Origin: Sporomusaceae bacterium
GTDB lineage: Bacteria; Bacillota_C; Negativicutes; Sporomusales_B; UBA7701
Assembly: GCA_022839045.1 (NCBI GenBank)
Contig: JALHDI010000020.1
Coordinates: forward strand, 1 to 40,648
Direction: 5' to 3'
DNA length: 40,648 bases
Shown here one piece after another: positions 1-8,409 of this stretch. Each line of letters starts with the position of its first letter. The first letter of the stretch is position 1. A model generated the notes under the pieces. The model was given only the letters and a program-made list of their open reading frames with translations, did no database searches and had not been told where the DNA came from. The position numbers and the translations under genes are program-made.

Positions 1-15
1 CCCCCCCCCCCCCCC
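1..15. other. C homopolymer at window edge
   Basis: The window opens with fifteen consecutive C residues. Nothing biological explains this here. It looks like a low-quality contig end. Bases 16-250 carry no convincing gene on either strand; they may be the decayed continuation of the neighbouring pseudogene. Confidence 0.6.
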
Positions 16-251
16 GAAATCCCCCCTTCCTCCCTTCATGTTACGTTTTCACATATTCCTCGCTCATTCTCTTTCTCTGTCGCACGTTGTTTAGCATTGA
101 ACACTCCCCGCGCTTCACTTCGCTATGTGCCAGGCATCTTTGAGGGCTACTATTAATACTCACAACTTTTACTACTAGCTGCACCCTCCCCTTCCGCTTT
201 TTAGAGATATTCGGGGAAGAAACGAGGAACTTCCAGTAAGTTACCCAATTA

Positions 252-848
252 TTATGCCCGTCTGGCAGTTATCGGCCAGATTGCTTCCACTCTGTCATCG
301 CGGGTGACGAATATGCTCCTCCGAAAGGTTTTTCACCTCGGCCATTCCGTCATACCCTTTGACGGACGGATTGAATCGTTACGTTCCATCCATGAATATG
401 TAGGAACCTGCCTGTATTTCCGTAATACCGGGAAACTCGGCCGCGATATTATAGGTCCCTGTCCCCGCTCCGCTCACGATATCGACCAGCAGCCCCGTAG
501 AGGATATCATCGTGGCCGCCCGCACGAGGCGGGCGTTCGCCGCTTTTCCCTGCTTTATTCTTTCTTCCCGGTCCGACAGAAACTGTACATGCCCCTCGTA
601 ACCAAATACCCCTCTGAACATTAACCCAGGCAACTTGTCAATCTGCTTAGCCAAGTCTACTAATTGCTCCTCGTCGCGGATACCACAACGTCCTAACCCT
701 ACATCCAGATCGACAAGCACGTCGAGGACAGCACCGTATTGCACCGCAGCCGCCGAAATATCCCGCGCATTCTCCAGTTGGTCAATGACAATTATGATTT
801 TTACATGGCGAGCCAAGTTGACAACCCGCCTTATGGCAGCCTCAACGG
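252..848 (-). pseudogene. D-threonine aldolase/D-serine deaminase-like (DSD1 family) gene, middle and C-terminal remnant
   Basis: Read leftward from about 848, the minus strand encodes the interior of an alanine-racemase-fold, PLP-dependent DSD1-family protein: ...[19 protein letters not shown], then [38 protein letters not shown] and AGSYIFMDGT. That family acts on D-threonine or D-serine-type substrates. The frame then meets TAA at about 379. Family-like pieces continue in shreds: MAEVKNLSEEHI in the same frame after the stop, then VTRDDRVEAIWPITARRA in another frame, ending at TAA 252-254. Segments between these blocks that the family normally has are missing, so there are several deletions as well as the stop. 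The N-terminus is absent here; a matching N-terminal piece lies on the opposite strand at 1210-1323. It cannot make a working enzyme. Confidence 0.75.
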
Positions 849-1186
849 CCGACGCCGACGGCCTGGTTGTCGGTAAACCGCCGGGATTCGTGGGGAAACT
901 GCTGGAACGGGACATCAGCGACGTTTTCACAGTCACAGTGGAGGATGGGGAACTGTACCGGCTGCTTAAGGAGCTTGCCGATACGGAGAACTTATATCTT
1001 GAGCCCTCAGCCTTGGCCGGTTTCGCCGGACCGGTTAAATTGCTCACCGACCCTGCCGGGAAGAAGTATCTAGAGGAAGGCAAACTCATGTCCTGGATGG
1101 AAAATGCGACTCATATCGTCTGGGCAACCGGGGGAAGCCTGGTTCCGGCGGCTGTGATGAAGGATTTTTATACTAATTTTGGATGA
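845..1186 (+). pseudogene. dsdA: D-serine dehydratase (DsdA), C-terminal remnant
   Basis: About 110 codons of plus-strand sequence match the C-terminal quarter of D-serine ammonia-lyase. Recognisable blocks are [31 protein letters not shown] and [13 protein letters not shown], ending at TGA 1184-1186. Intact DsdA is about 440 residues; the PLP-binding N-terminal three quarters are missing and do not appear elsewhere in the window. Homology starts abruptly near 845, exactly where the opposite-strand DSD1 remnant begins, so this is a rearrangement junction. An open frame extends upstream to 635, but that part is only the complement of the DSD1 fragment. The intact enzyme would convert D-serine to pyruvate and ammonia, which suits the neighbouring D-amino-acid genes. 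Confidence 0.8.
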
Positions 1187-1209
1187 ATCTTAGCATAGGA
1201 GGTCGGCTT

Positions 1210-1323
1210 ATGCATGGGCAATATTTAATCGGTCTATCTGTCGAGCGGCTTCCCAACCCGGCCCTTGTACTGGATTACGCGGCATTTATGTACAATATCG
1301 AAGCGATGAGTAATCAGCTATAG
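1210..1323 (+). pseudogene. DSD1-family aldolase/deaminase, N-terminal remnant
   Basis: A short frame with a good ribosome-binding site (AGGAGGT at 1197-1203, six bases before ATG 1210) encodes 37 residues. It includes LPNPALVLDYAAFMYNIEAM, the typical beginning of alanine-racemase-like DSD1 proteins, and then stops at TAG 1321-1323. It follows the dsdA remnant by 23 bases, as expected for an original dsdA-dsd1 operon. The rest of such a gene is on the minus strand at 252-848, so one gene seems to have been split by an inversion. A peptide might still be made, but it lacks the PLP lysine. Confidence 0.65.
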
Positions 1324-1445
1324 TCCTTTGCATATTCCCGCTCCCTCTCAAGCTGCAAAATAAGGAAAAAGCCTGCATTGGCGCAAGCTAACCGCCTAAA
1401 CAAGCCCTGAATAATTCTCCTTGCCAGGAAGCCCCTCACGGCGAG
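1324..1445. other. unassigned junction segment
   Basis: This short stretch lies between the DSD1 N-terminal remnant and the end of the D-glutamate cyclase-like gene. If a simple inversion had occurred, the missing N-terminal part of dsdA would be expected here on the minus strand, but no DsdA-like motif can be read. The origin of the segment is unknown. Confidence 0.4.
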
Positions 1446-2468
1446 CTAGCAACGGCGCCTTTGCCGCACTATTTCTTGCATTACCCTTACAATCGCTATA
1501 TGGATATCGGCGGTGCAGCCATCGACACTCGCGGCAACCGAGCCGTAAATGGCGTCATGAAAGTCAGCCGCAGCCGCCGCGTTAAGCACCGCAGTTTCCC
1601 TATCGGCATTATTCATTGCGTCGAATACGCCTTCGCTTGCCGAAAGTAAAGCCGCCAGGGCATACGCCCCCCAATTGGAAATCGTCGCCGCCACCAAAAC
1701 ATCGACAGCAGTAGCCGGCGCAAGGCCCCCTTGGCATGGGCACTGGCATATCTTCCCGTAAGGGATGTGAGTACGGACTGCCTCGGCAATGTTGGCCATG
1801 CCGATCTCATTTCCGCCGTCGCCGATAGCCACCGTTGCAATAGCATTCTGCCTGGCCGCCATGAAGAGGTAATCCACCTTAGCCTGAGTCTCGCTGGTAT
1901 CAAAGCCTGCCATGTTGTGTATCATTCCGGATTCGTTCATGCCGCCGCGCTCGATCGCGATACAAGCAGCCGGGCGGAACCGGGAAATCATTTTTCCCGC
2001 CTCGATCTTGGCTTGTTCATGATCGGCCGGAAAAGGAAGCACAGATAGGGTAAGAAGTTTATTTTTCTCGATCGAGTAAATCAGGCTTTCGGGCTCGACA
2101 CAGTGAAAACCGGCTGCGCGTGCAACCTGCCTCATCCCGGCTACTAGGCATTCATCCACCACAATAATCGGCCTTGCCTTCAACGCAAGGCGAAGAGCGC
2201 GTGCCAAAGCCAAGGCGCCCGGAGGCCCGTCAGTTTCGCCGCGGTCGGGCGCCACCACCGGCTGGTCGACCCAGCCGGTTGCGATTATTACCACATCTCC
2301 CGGCTTGACGTTGCGGCGCAGAGTTTCAACCGCCTTAAACGTCAACGGTCCGTCCGACTGGCGCCGCGCCGCGTCGTATAACTTGGTAATTACCCCCCTG
2401 CCAGAAATGTCGATACTTATCAGCCTATCCAACGCTTCAGCAATTCCCTGCAGCTTCGTCTTATCCAT
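1446..2468 (-). CDS. D-glutamate cyclase-like protein (DUF4392 / GLUCM-like family)
   Basis: A 340-residue protein of the DUF4392 family, whose vertebrate member DGLUCY converts D-glutamate to 5-oxo-D-proline. Family hallmarks are VKPGDVVIIATGWV near residue 55, ETDGPPGALALARAL near 78, a run resembling CIAIERGGMN around 168-177, and AIGDGGNEIGMANI followed by a Cys-rich ICQCPCQGG. No signal peptide or membrane segment is visible, so it should be cytosolic. ATG 2468 is the start; the stop is at 1446. It lies 35 bases downstream of a D-aminoacylase gene in the same direction and is the last intact member of the D-amino-acid operon. The inferred role is disposal of D-glutamate released by the deacylases. 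The family match is firm; the substrate is inferred. Confidence 0.8.
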   Translation of the reverse strand: MDKTKLQGIAEALDRLISIDISGRGVITKLYDAARRQSDGPLTFKAVETLRRNVKPGDVVIIATGWVDQPVVAPDRGETDGPPGALALARALRLALKARPIIVVDECLVAGMRQVARAAGFHCVEPESLIYSIEKNKLLTLSVLPFPADHEQAKIEAGKMISRFRPAACIAIERGGMNESGMIHNMAGFDTSETQAKVDYLFMAARQNAIATVAIGDGGNEIGMANIAEAVRTHIPYGKICQCPCQGGLAPATAVDVLVAATISNWGAYALAALLSASEGVFDAMNNADRETAVLNAAAAADFHDAIYGSVAASVDGCTADIHIAIVRVMQEIVRQRRRC

Positions 2469-2503
2469 GCTATGCTCCTCTCAAAACACATATGATCGGC
2501 CTT

Positions 2504-4132
2504 TTAGGCCTTCTCCCTGGTAAGGACGCGGCCGGGAAAGACCTTCATGTGGACGCCGTCTCTCATTACGACGACGCCATTTACGATAACGGCGGCAAAA
2601 CCGGTTGAGTACTGCTTGGGGTCTGCGTAAGTCGCCTGATCCTGCACGGTATCAGGGTCAAAAACCGTAATGTCGGCATAATAACCTTCCCTTATCAGGC
2701 CACGGTCAGCAAGCCCGAGGCGCAACGCCGGAAGAAACGCCATTTTCCTCACAGCCGCCTCGACAGTCAGGAGCTTTTTTTCCCGCACATACTTTGCCAG
2801 CACGCGGGCCCGCGTACCCAGGGCCCGGGGATGCGGACGGCCGAAGGACATGATTCCTTCCTTCGAAACGCTCATGCCGTCGGAGCCGATCATGGCCTGC
2901 GGGTGTCTGATTATATCGGCCAGATCAGCCTCGGTCATCATATGGGTCAAAATTTGTACCCGGCCCTTTTCCGCAAGCAAAAGATCAAAAACCGCTGCAT
3001 ACGGATCCTTACCAGTCAGTTCGGCGATGTCCCGGATCGACTTGCCTTCCAAACCTTTATTGGCCTCGCTGATTACCGTGGCTACCACGATCTTGTCCCA
3101 ACCGCCGGCGGCCTGCAGCATGTTCTGCCAGCCAGGGATGCCTGCCTCGATGCTGGAAATTATCCTGGCGCGAGCTTGGTTGTCCTGCAAGCGAACAAGC
3201 AATTTTTCCAAGCCGCCCTCAAAGGCCCAGGGCGGCATGCAGGCCGCCAGCCCCGTCATTCCGGCAGTATACGGATATACGTCGAATGTCGTTTCGCAGC
3301 CGGTCGCGTTCGCGGCCTCTATCCTCCCCAACAGTTCGGACGTCTTTCCCCAGACGGACCTTCCGCCCAACTTAAGGTGCGAAATATGGACAGGCACCTC
3401 CGCCGTGCGGCCGATGGTCAGCGCTTCCTCCAGAGCTGCGAAGATACCTTCGCTTTCATTGCGGATATGAGTGACATAGACTCCCTGCCAAGGCTTTATG
3501 TGCTTAGCAAGTTCCACCAGTTCCGCCGTATTCGAAAATTCTCCCGGCATATAAATGAGCCCAGTACTTAGGCCGACGGCCCCTTGTTGCATGCCGGCAG
3601 CGACCAGGGTCTGCATTTTTTCCATCTGCCCAGCCGTGGGTACGGCAGCCTCAAAACCCATGACCGCGATCCGCACCGTCCCGTGGGCCAACAGGCTGGC
3701 AACGTTGAGAGCCGGCGGATGATGGTCGATATACTGCAGATACTCGGCCATCGAAGACCATTTTAGATCGATTGCCACAGGCAAACTGCCAATCATCCGC
3801 GTACCCAGGTAGTCCAAAAGCAATTGGCGGTTTTCGTCCAATACCGGTGCCACCCCAATGCCGCAATTGCCGACAACCTCGGTCGTAACCCCGTCGAAAA
3901 TTTTGCTGTTGGCCAGTGGATCGTAAAGTACCGCCAAATCAGAATGGGTGTGGATATCGATGAATCCGGGAGCGACGATTTTGCCCCTGGCGTCAATGGT
4001 CGCTGCACTTTCGGCGTCAGCCAGCCTCCCCACCGCAGCAATCCGGGCCTCGCTTACGCCGACGTCGGCCAGAAAGGCCCGTTTGCCGCTGCCATCGACA
4101 ACCAACCCGTTGATAATTTTCAGATCAAACAT
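2504..4132 (-). CDS. N-acyl-D-amino-acid deacylase (D-aminoacylase), copy 1
   Basis: A 542-residue amidohydrolase that should hydrolyse N-acyl-D-amino acids or D-aminoacyl amides in the cytosol. Metal-site motifs fit D-aminoacylases: HTHSD (His61, His63), VGNCGIGVAP (Cys90, a ligand characteristic of this subfamily), THIRNESEG, HISHLK and GSDGM near the C-terminus. The beta-sandwich halves frame the barrel (MFDLKIINGLVVDG at the start, YADITVFDPDTV near the end). The start is taken as ATG 4132 because AGGTGG lies eight bases upstream; a GTG four codons earlier would swallow that site. The gene follows the transaminase by 16 bases and precedes the D-glutamate cyclase gene. It resembles, but is clearly diverged from, the second deacylase at 6748-8331, which suggests different acyl or amino-acid preferences. 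Confidence 0.9.
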   Translation of the reverse strand: MFDLKIINGLVVDGSGKRAFLADVGVSEARIAAVGRLADAESAATIDARGKIVAPGFIDIHTHSDLAVLYDPLANSKIFDGVTTEVVGNCGIGVAPVLDENRQLLLDYLGTRMIGSLPVAIDLKWSSMAEYLQYIDHHPPALNVASLLAHGTVRIAVMGFEAAVPTAGQMEKMQTLVAAGMQQGAVGLSTGLIYMPGEFSNTAELVELAKHIKPWQGVYVTHIRNESEGIFAALEEALTIGRTAEVPVHISHLKLGGRSVWGKTSELLGRIEAANATGCETTFDVYPYTAGMTGLAACMPPWAFEGGLEKLLVRLQDNQARARIISSIEAGIPGWQNMLQAAGGWDKIVVATVISEANKGLEGKSIRDIAELTGKDPYAAVFDLLLAEKGRVQILTHMMTEADLADIIRHPQAMIGSDGMSVSKEGIMSFGRPHPRALGTRARVLAKYVREKKLLTVEAAVRKMAFLPALRLGLADRGLIREGYYADITVFDPDTVQDQATYADPKQYSTGFAAVIVNGVVVMRDGVHMKVFPGRVLTREKA

Positions 4133-4148
4133 GTACGGGCCCACCTAC

Positions 4149-5009
4149 TCAGTTACTGGCGATCAGCTTCTGATACTCGGCGCTGATCCTGCTGAAGACC
4201 GGACCAACCCCGGCGCCAATCGGCTGGTCGCCGATAACGCCGACAGGCACCAGTCCGCTGGCAGCAGAAACGAATACCTCGTCCGCGTCCAGATAAAATT
4301 GCGGCGGGCAGTATTCCTCGACTACTTTGATACCTAACTTGCCGGCGATCTTAAGGACTACTCCCCTTGTAATGCCGGGCAGAATCAAGTTTTCAAGCGG
4401 AGAAGTATAAATAACACCGTCTTTAATGGCATAACAGTTGCTATGCGCACTCTCGGTGACAATTTCCTTACCCTCGTATTTGCGAACCAGGAGCGTTTCG
4501 TAAGCTCCTGCTTTGGCGGCAGCGTTCGCCGCCCTGATACTTCCTATCAGGTTCAGGGTCTTAATATTGCAGAAAAGTTGCCGCTCGTCCGGATAGAAAA
4601 TCGTTTTGCAGCCTTTTTCCATAATCTCTATTGGTTTAGGCGTCGCCGGCGTAATCGTTCCGCTCAGCAGGGGCCGAACTCCCGGATCGATTATATGAGT
4701 CCGCGGCATCTGCCAGCCACGGGTCCACTGAAAATATATCATGCCATATTCTATCCCGGACTCACTCAGCATCTGGTCGCTAAAGTCCTCTATTTCTTCT
4801 CGCGAATAGCAGGGAGTAATATCCATCAGCTTGCAGCTGCGCTCAAAACGGTCTAAGTGCTCCTTGCGCAGAAAGTGCCTGCCGTTGATAATCATCCAGA
4901 CATCATATACACCGTCGCCGAACTGATAACCCCGATCCTCCAGACAGATAATGGGCTTGTCCCGTTCCACGATCTTCCCGTCAAAAAATCCCAGTGCCTT
5001 CATCGTCAT
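4149..5009 (-). CDS. dat: D-amino-acid transaminase
   Basis: A class IV (fold type IV) PLP aminotransferase of 286 residues, the usual length of D-alanine aminotransferases. It should exchange amino groups between D-amino acids and 2-oxo acids. Motifs include EDRGYQFGDGVYD near residue 24, FQWTRGWQMPRTH near 93-105, the PLP lysine in NIKTLNLIG (Lys150) and VTESAHSNCYAI with Glu186. The sequence FQWTRG is closer to D-amino-acid than branched-chain transaminases. Two ATGs compete: 5009 lies only four bases after AGGAG, 5003 lies ten, so the true start may be 5003. It lies between the binding-protein gene and deacylase 1, so it would process the freed D-amino acids. The family is certain; the D-specificity is strongly supported by context. 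Confidence 0.9.
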   Translation of the reverse strand: MTMKALGFFDGKIVERDKPIICLEDRGYQFGDGVYDVWMIINGRHFLRKEHLDRFERSCKLMDITPCYSREEIEDFSDQMLSESGIEYGMIYFQWTRGWQMPRTHIIDPGVRPLLSGTITPATPKPIEIMEKGCKTIFYPDERQLFCNIKTLNLIGSIRAANAAAKAGAYETLLVRKYEGKEIVTESAHSNCYAIKDGVIYTSPLENLILPGITRGVVLKIAGKLGIKVVEEYCPPQFYLDADEVFVSAASGLVPVGVIGDQPIGAGVGPVFSRISAEYQKLIASN

Positions 5010-5068
5010 CGATCTCCTTTATCCTTGCCTTGCCAAAATACAAGGCGCACTTACCGGGCTTCAGCCTG

Positions 5069-5096
5069 CCGCCGGGACGCCCTGGCGCCCCGGCGG
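5069..5096 (-). other. GC-rich intergenic hairpin
   Basis: CCGCCGGG (5069-5076) pairs with CCCGGCGG (5089-5096), and the intervening bases pair again (CGCC/GGCG), giving an almost perfect 28-base hairpin. It lies in the 105-base gap between the substrate-binding protein and transaminase genes. There is no T tract, so it is not a classical terminator. Such hairpins after binding-protein genes often protect the upstream message from 3' decay, giving more binding protein than downstream enzyme. That role is inferred. Confidence 0.6.
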
Positions 5097-5114
5097 ACCA
5101 ACGCTTGCCGCGAT

Positions 5115-6680
5115 TTACTTTACCGAAATATTCCAATAGAAACTTTCCATAAAGAATTTATAGCCTTTGACATGTTTGCGGGCAACGTTAAAGCGGTGTA
5201 GATTGCCCACCTTAATTACCGGAACGTCCTCCCAGAATTGAGCCTGGACCTCGGCGAAAAGCTTCTTCGAGTTATCGAAGTTGGTACTCGTCCGCATCGC
5301 GTCTAACAGCGCGTCTGTCTTGGGATTGTTGTACCAGCCCGGCCACTTGTTGCGGGAATCGATAAACAGGGTCTGCGTTGGCTCTGTCATAATGCCGAAG
5401 CCGGTGATGAAGATGCTCCAGGCTTTCTCGTCGGCCCGGCGACTGAGCAGAGTAGGCCAGTCATAAACCTGGACATCGACTTTCATGCCGATTTTTTCAA
5501 GTTGGTCTTTAAGGACAATCGCGCTTTTGTACATGTAGTCATAGTCGCGCGTAGCCAGAATGGTTACCGTCTGGCCCTTGTAGCCGGCCTCGGCCAGCAT
5601 CTTTTTGGCAAGTTCCGGGTCTTTTCTGTTGTACTTGTCTTTGCCACTGTCGACATACCATATCTGTTCCTTGAACATCAGCCCCGGATCAAGTTCGTAG
5701 AATTCAGGGCTGCCGGTTACTGCTTTCATAATCGCATCTAGATCAAGGGCGGTGTTTACCGCTTGACGCAGCCTCACATCGGAGAACAGGCCGTTCTTAT
5801 TGTTGAAGATGATTCCCAGGTAGCGGGAAGGCTTCGCAATCGTGGGGACCAAGTTGGCATCGTTCTTGATGGCCGCATAGCTGTCGTAGGGAACCTCTTC
5901 GGCGAAATCGAACTCTCCCGACTGGATTCCCGCCAGCCTGGTAGCCGTATCAGACACCGGGATGAAATACAGATTATCGACTTTGGCTTCGCGTCTTCCG
6001 GCCAAACCGTCGGGGTCACCCGGCAGCGGCTTATAGTTGGCGAATTTTTTCAGAAGGATATGTTGGTCTTGTTTCCATTCGACGAACTGGAACGGACCCG
6101 TGCCGATGAATTGTTTCACGTTGCCTTCGCCGGCCTCTTCGATTATTTCTTTCGGCATGATAACGGCCCCTTGTACCCCGGTGGCCAGCGCCGGAAGGAT
6201 AGTTCCCGACGGCTGCGGTAACGTAATCACCACGGTATGCTGGTCTTTGGCTTTAATTTCGCCTTTGCTCAAAGCCGACCGGCCAATAGTGGAATATTTG
6301 CGCCACCGGTTGAGGGAGGCGACGACATCGTCTGCGGTTAGAGCTTTGCCATTATGGAAGGTTACTTCCTTGCGCAGCGGCAAAGTGATAGTCTTGCCGT
6401 CGGAACTTATGTCGATCTTCTCGACAAGTAAAGGAACGACCTGATATTTGGAATTGAGAGTCACAAGCGTCTCAAAGATATGCCACGATACTTCCTGGGT
6501 AACCATGGCCGTGGTTCGATGGAGGTCAAGCGTCGGCGGCGCAGCGGTCAGCGCAACTTTCAAATCGTTTTTTTCCTTGCCTCCCGATGAATCGGGAGAC
6601 GAATTAGAACAGGCAACCGTCAACATCAAAATCGTCATTGCTACTAAAACACACAACCATTTTCGAGCTTTCAATTGCAT
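5115..6680 (-). CDS. peptide/oligopeptide ABC transporter substrate-binding lipoprotein
   Basis: A 521-residue family 5 (DppA/OppA-type) solute-binding protein. The N-terminus has a basic start, a hydrophobic stretch and lipobox LTVAC with Cys24, followed by a Ser-rich linker, so it should be lipid-anchored outside the membrane. Family motifs include VPLLVEKIDISSDGKTITL, VTFHNGKALTADDVVASL and FIGTGPFQFVEW. It should capture the substrate for the DppBCDF-type permease encoded just upstream in the operon, although it is separated from those genes by a deacylase gene. Its place between two D-aminoacylases and next to a D-amino-acid transaminase suggests N-acyl-D-amino acids or D-residue peptides as ligand. 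The family is certain; the ligand is inferred. Confidence 0.92.
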   Translation of the reverse strand: MQLKARKWLCVLVAMTILMLTVACSNSSPDSSGGKEKNDLKVALTAAPPTLDLHRTTAMVTQEVSWHIFETLVTLNSKYQVVPLLVEKIDISSDGKTITLPLRKEVTFHNGKALTADDVVASLNRWRKYSTIGRSALSKGEIKAKDQHTVVITLPQPSGTILPALATGVQGAVIMPKEIIEEAGEGNVKQFIGTGPFQFVEWKQDQHILLKKFANYKPLPGDPDGLAGRREAKVDNLYFIPVSDTATRLAGIQSGEFDFAEEVPYDSYAAIKNDANLVPTIAKPSRYLGIIFNNKNGLFSDVRLRQAVNTALDLDAIMKAVTGSPEFYELDPGLMFKEQIWYVDSGKDKYNRKDPELAKKMLAEAGYKGQTVTILATRDYDYMYKSAIVLKDQLEKIGMKVDVQVYDWPTLLSRRADEKAWSIFITGFGIMTEPTQTLFIDSRNKWPGWYNNPKTDALLDAMRTSTNFDNSKKLFAEVQAQFWEDVPVIKVGNLHRFNVARKHVKGYKFFMESFYWNISVK

Positions 6681-6747
6681 AAACCCCTTCCGTAGTTATC
6701 TTGGGCAAAACGGCGAATCATCCGGCAACTTGCTTTGTGTCACCTCA

Positions 6748-8331
6748 TCACTCCCTCCGCAGAACTTTTCCCGGCAGTATGCCGGTATAGCGGCTTTTGC
6801 GAACGGCAACCTGCCCGTTGACCAAGACATACTCAATACCAACGGGATATTGCTGTGGCTCGGTGAAGGTCGCCTTATCCTCGACGGTTTCAGGGTTGAA
6901 AACCACAATGTCGGCCCACAGCCCTTCGCCTATCAGACCGCGGCCACGCAGCCCCAGGCGTTGGGCCGGCAGCGAGGTCATTTTGCGAATCCCCTCTTCC
7001 AGACTGATTACTTTATCCTGGCGAACGTATTTGTTCAATACCCGGGGAAAGGTGCCGTAATAACGCGGGTGAGGCTTACCGGGACTCGGTATCGCGTCCG
7101 ATCCGATCATCGAGGCCGGATGCCGGATGATATACCTGACATCAGCTTCGTCCATGCTAAAAACGCACATCAGCGCTTTGGCCTTTTCCTCCATTAAAAT
7201 CTTGAACAGGGCGTCGGCCGGTTCAATCTGCAGCTTATCGGCGATTTCCTGCAGCGTTTTGCCTTCACAAGACTTGTTAGTTTCACAGTAGGCTACCATG
7301 ACACTTGGCCAGCCGGCCGATTTTACGTAGTTTTCCCAGCCCGGCAGCCCGTGGATGAACTCCTGTTTAATCTGCTCGCGAATCTCGGGCCTTTGCAACC
7401 GTTCAAGCATGGCCTCGATTCCGCCCGCCTGCATCCAGGGCGGCAGCAGCGTGCCCAGCGACGTGCTGGCGGCTATATACGGATAAACGTCGCAGGTTAC
7501 GTCAATTCCCGCCTGCCGTGCTTCGTCGATCAGCCGCAGCGTCTGATGGGATTTTCCCCAGTTGCCCCGACCGGCGGTTTTATGGTGGGAAATTTCCAGC
7601 GCCACGCCTGTTCGCCGCGCAACCTCCAGCGCCTCTTTTGTCGACTCGATGACATCATCCGATTCACCCCGGATATGGGTGGCATAAAAACCGCCTTTCT
7701 GGGCAATCACTTGGCACAATTCCACCATTTCGTCCGTCTTGCTGAATAACCCCGGCGGATAGATAAGGCCGCTGGACAGACCAAACGCTCCTTCATCCAG
7801 CGCCTGGGCGACCAGTTCTTTCATTTTCGCCAGTTCGTCCGGCGTAGGTTCCCGGTTATCGAAAGCCATCACCGCCACCCGAACACTACCGTGCCCTACC
7901 AAGGCGGCGACGTTGGAAATAGTCTTGTTTTCCTCTACCCGCTCCAGGTATTCACCGATCGACTTCCAATCCCACGCCAACGGAAAAGTCCCGAAAAGAG
8001 GCGCGAGGTAGTCCTGCAACGCCGGCAAGGTCTCTTCATTGACCGGTGCTGCCGACGAACCGCAGTTCCCAACCACCTCAGTCGTAACGCCCTGAAGAAT
8101 CTTCCCTTGGTCCCGCGGCCGGGCAAAAACCACGGCGTCGGAATGACAATGCATGTCGATAAATCCCGGCGCTACCACAAACCCATTCGCGTCGATGATT
8201 TCTCCGGCGGGTTCGCCGTCCAGGGAGCCGATGCGGCCAATCTTGCCGTCCTTTATGCCGACATCGGCCAGAAACCACGGGTTTCCGGTACCGTCGGCAA
8301 TCCTGCCGTTTTTGATAACAACATCAAACAT
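6748..8331 (-). CDS. N-acyl-D-amino-acid deacylase (D-aminoacylase), copy 2
   Basis: A 527-residue amidohydrolase of the D-aminoacylase subfamily. Visible motifs are PGFIDMHCHSD (His61, His63), VVGNCGSSAAPV with ligand Cys90, YATHIRGESDDV, LEISHHK and MIGSDAIPSPGKPHPR. It aligns end to end with copy 1 but differs at many positions, including the metal-box residue HCH instead of HTH and the loop after Cys90. AGGAGGT lies about ten bases before ATG 8331. It sits between the transporter ATPase gene (8410) and the binding-protein gene (6680), so it is embedded in the transport genes and probably acts directly on the imported compound. A dihydroorotase or hydantoinase is unlikely because the VGNC box is diagnostic. 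Confidence 0.9.
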   Translation of the reverse strand: MFDVVIKNGRIADGTGNPWFLADVGIKDGKIGRIGSLDGEPAGEIIDANGFVVAPGFIDMHCHSDAVVFARPRDQGKILQGVTTEVVGNCGSSAAPVNEETLPALQDYLAPLFGTFPLAWDWKSIGEYLERVEENKTISNVAALVGHGSVRVAVMAFDNREPTPDELAKMKELVAQALDEGAFGLSSGLIYPPGLFSKTDEMVELCQVIAQKGGFYATHIRGESDDVIESTKEALEVARRTGVALEISHHKTAGRGNWGKSHQTLRLIDEARQAGIDVTCDVYPYIAASTSLGTLLPPWMQAGGIEAMLERLQRPEIREQIKQEFIHGLPGWENYVKSAGWPSVMVAYCETNKSCEGKTLQEIADKLQIEPADALFKILMEEKAKALMCVFSMDEADVRYIIRHPASMIGSDAIPSPGKPHPRYYGTFPRVLNKYVRQDKVISLEEGIRKMTSLPAQRLGLRGRGLIGEGLWADIVVFNPETVEDKATFTEPQQYPVGIEYVLVNGQVAVRKSRYTGILPGKVLRRE

Positions 8332-8409
8332 AGTATCATGGACCTCCTCATATGCTGCCTGAATTCTGCGATAGCTACAGTAGTAAGGCGCTTTCCTGCC
8401 TACGGCGTA

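Noticed and set aside
379..1089. Continuous 236-residue minus-strand frame
   Set aside because: Only the part left of about 848 resembles a DSD1 protein; the Ser-rich first third is merely the complement of the dsdA remnant on the other strand.
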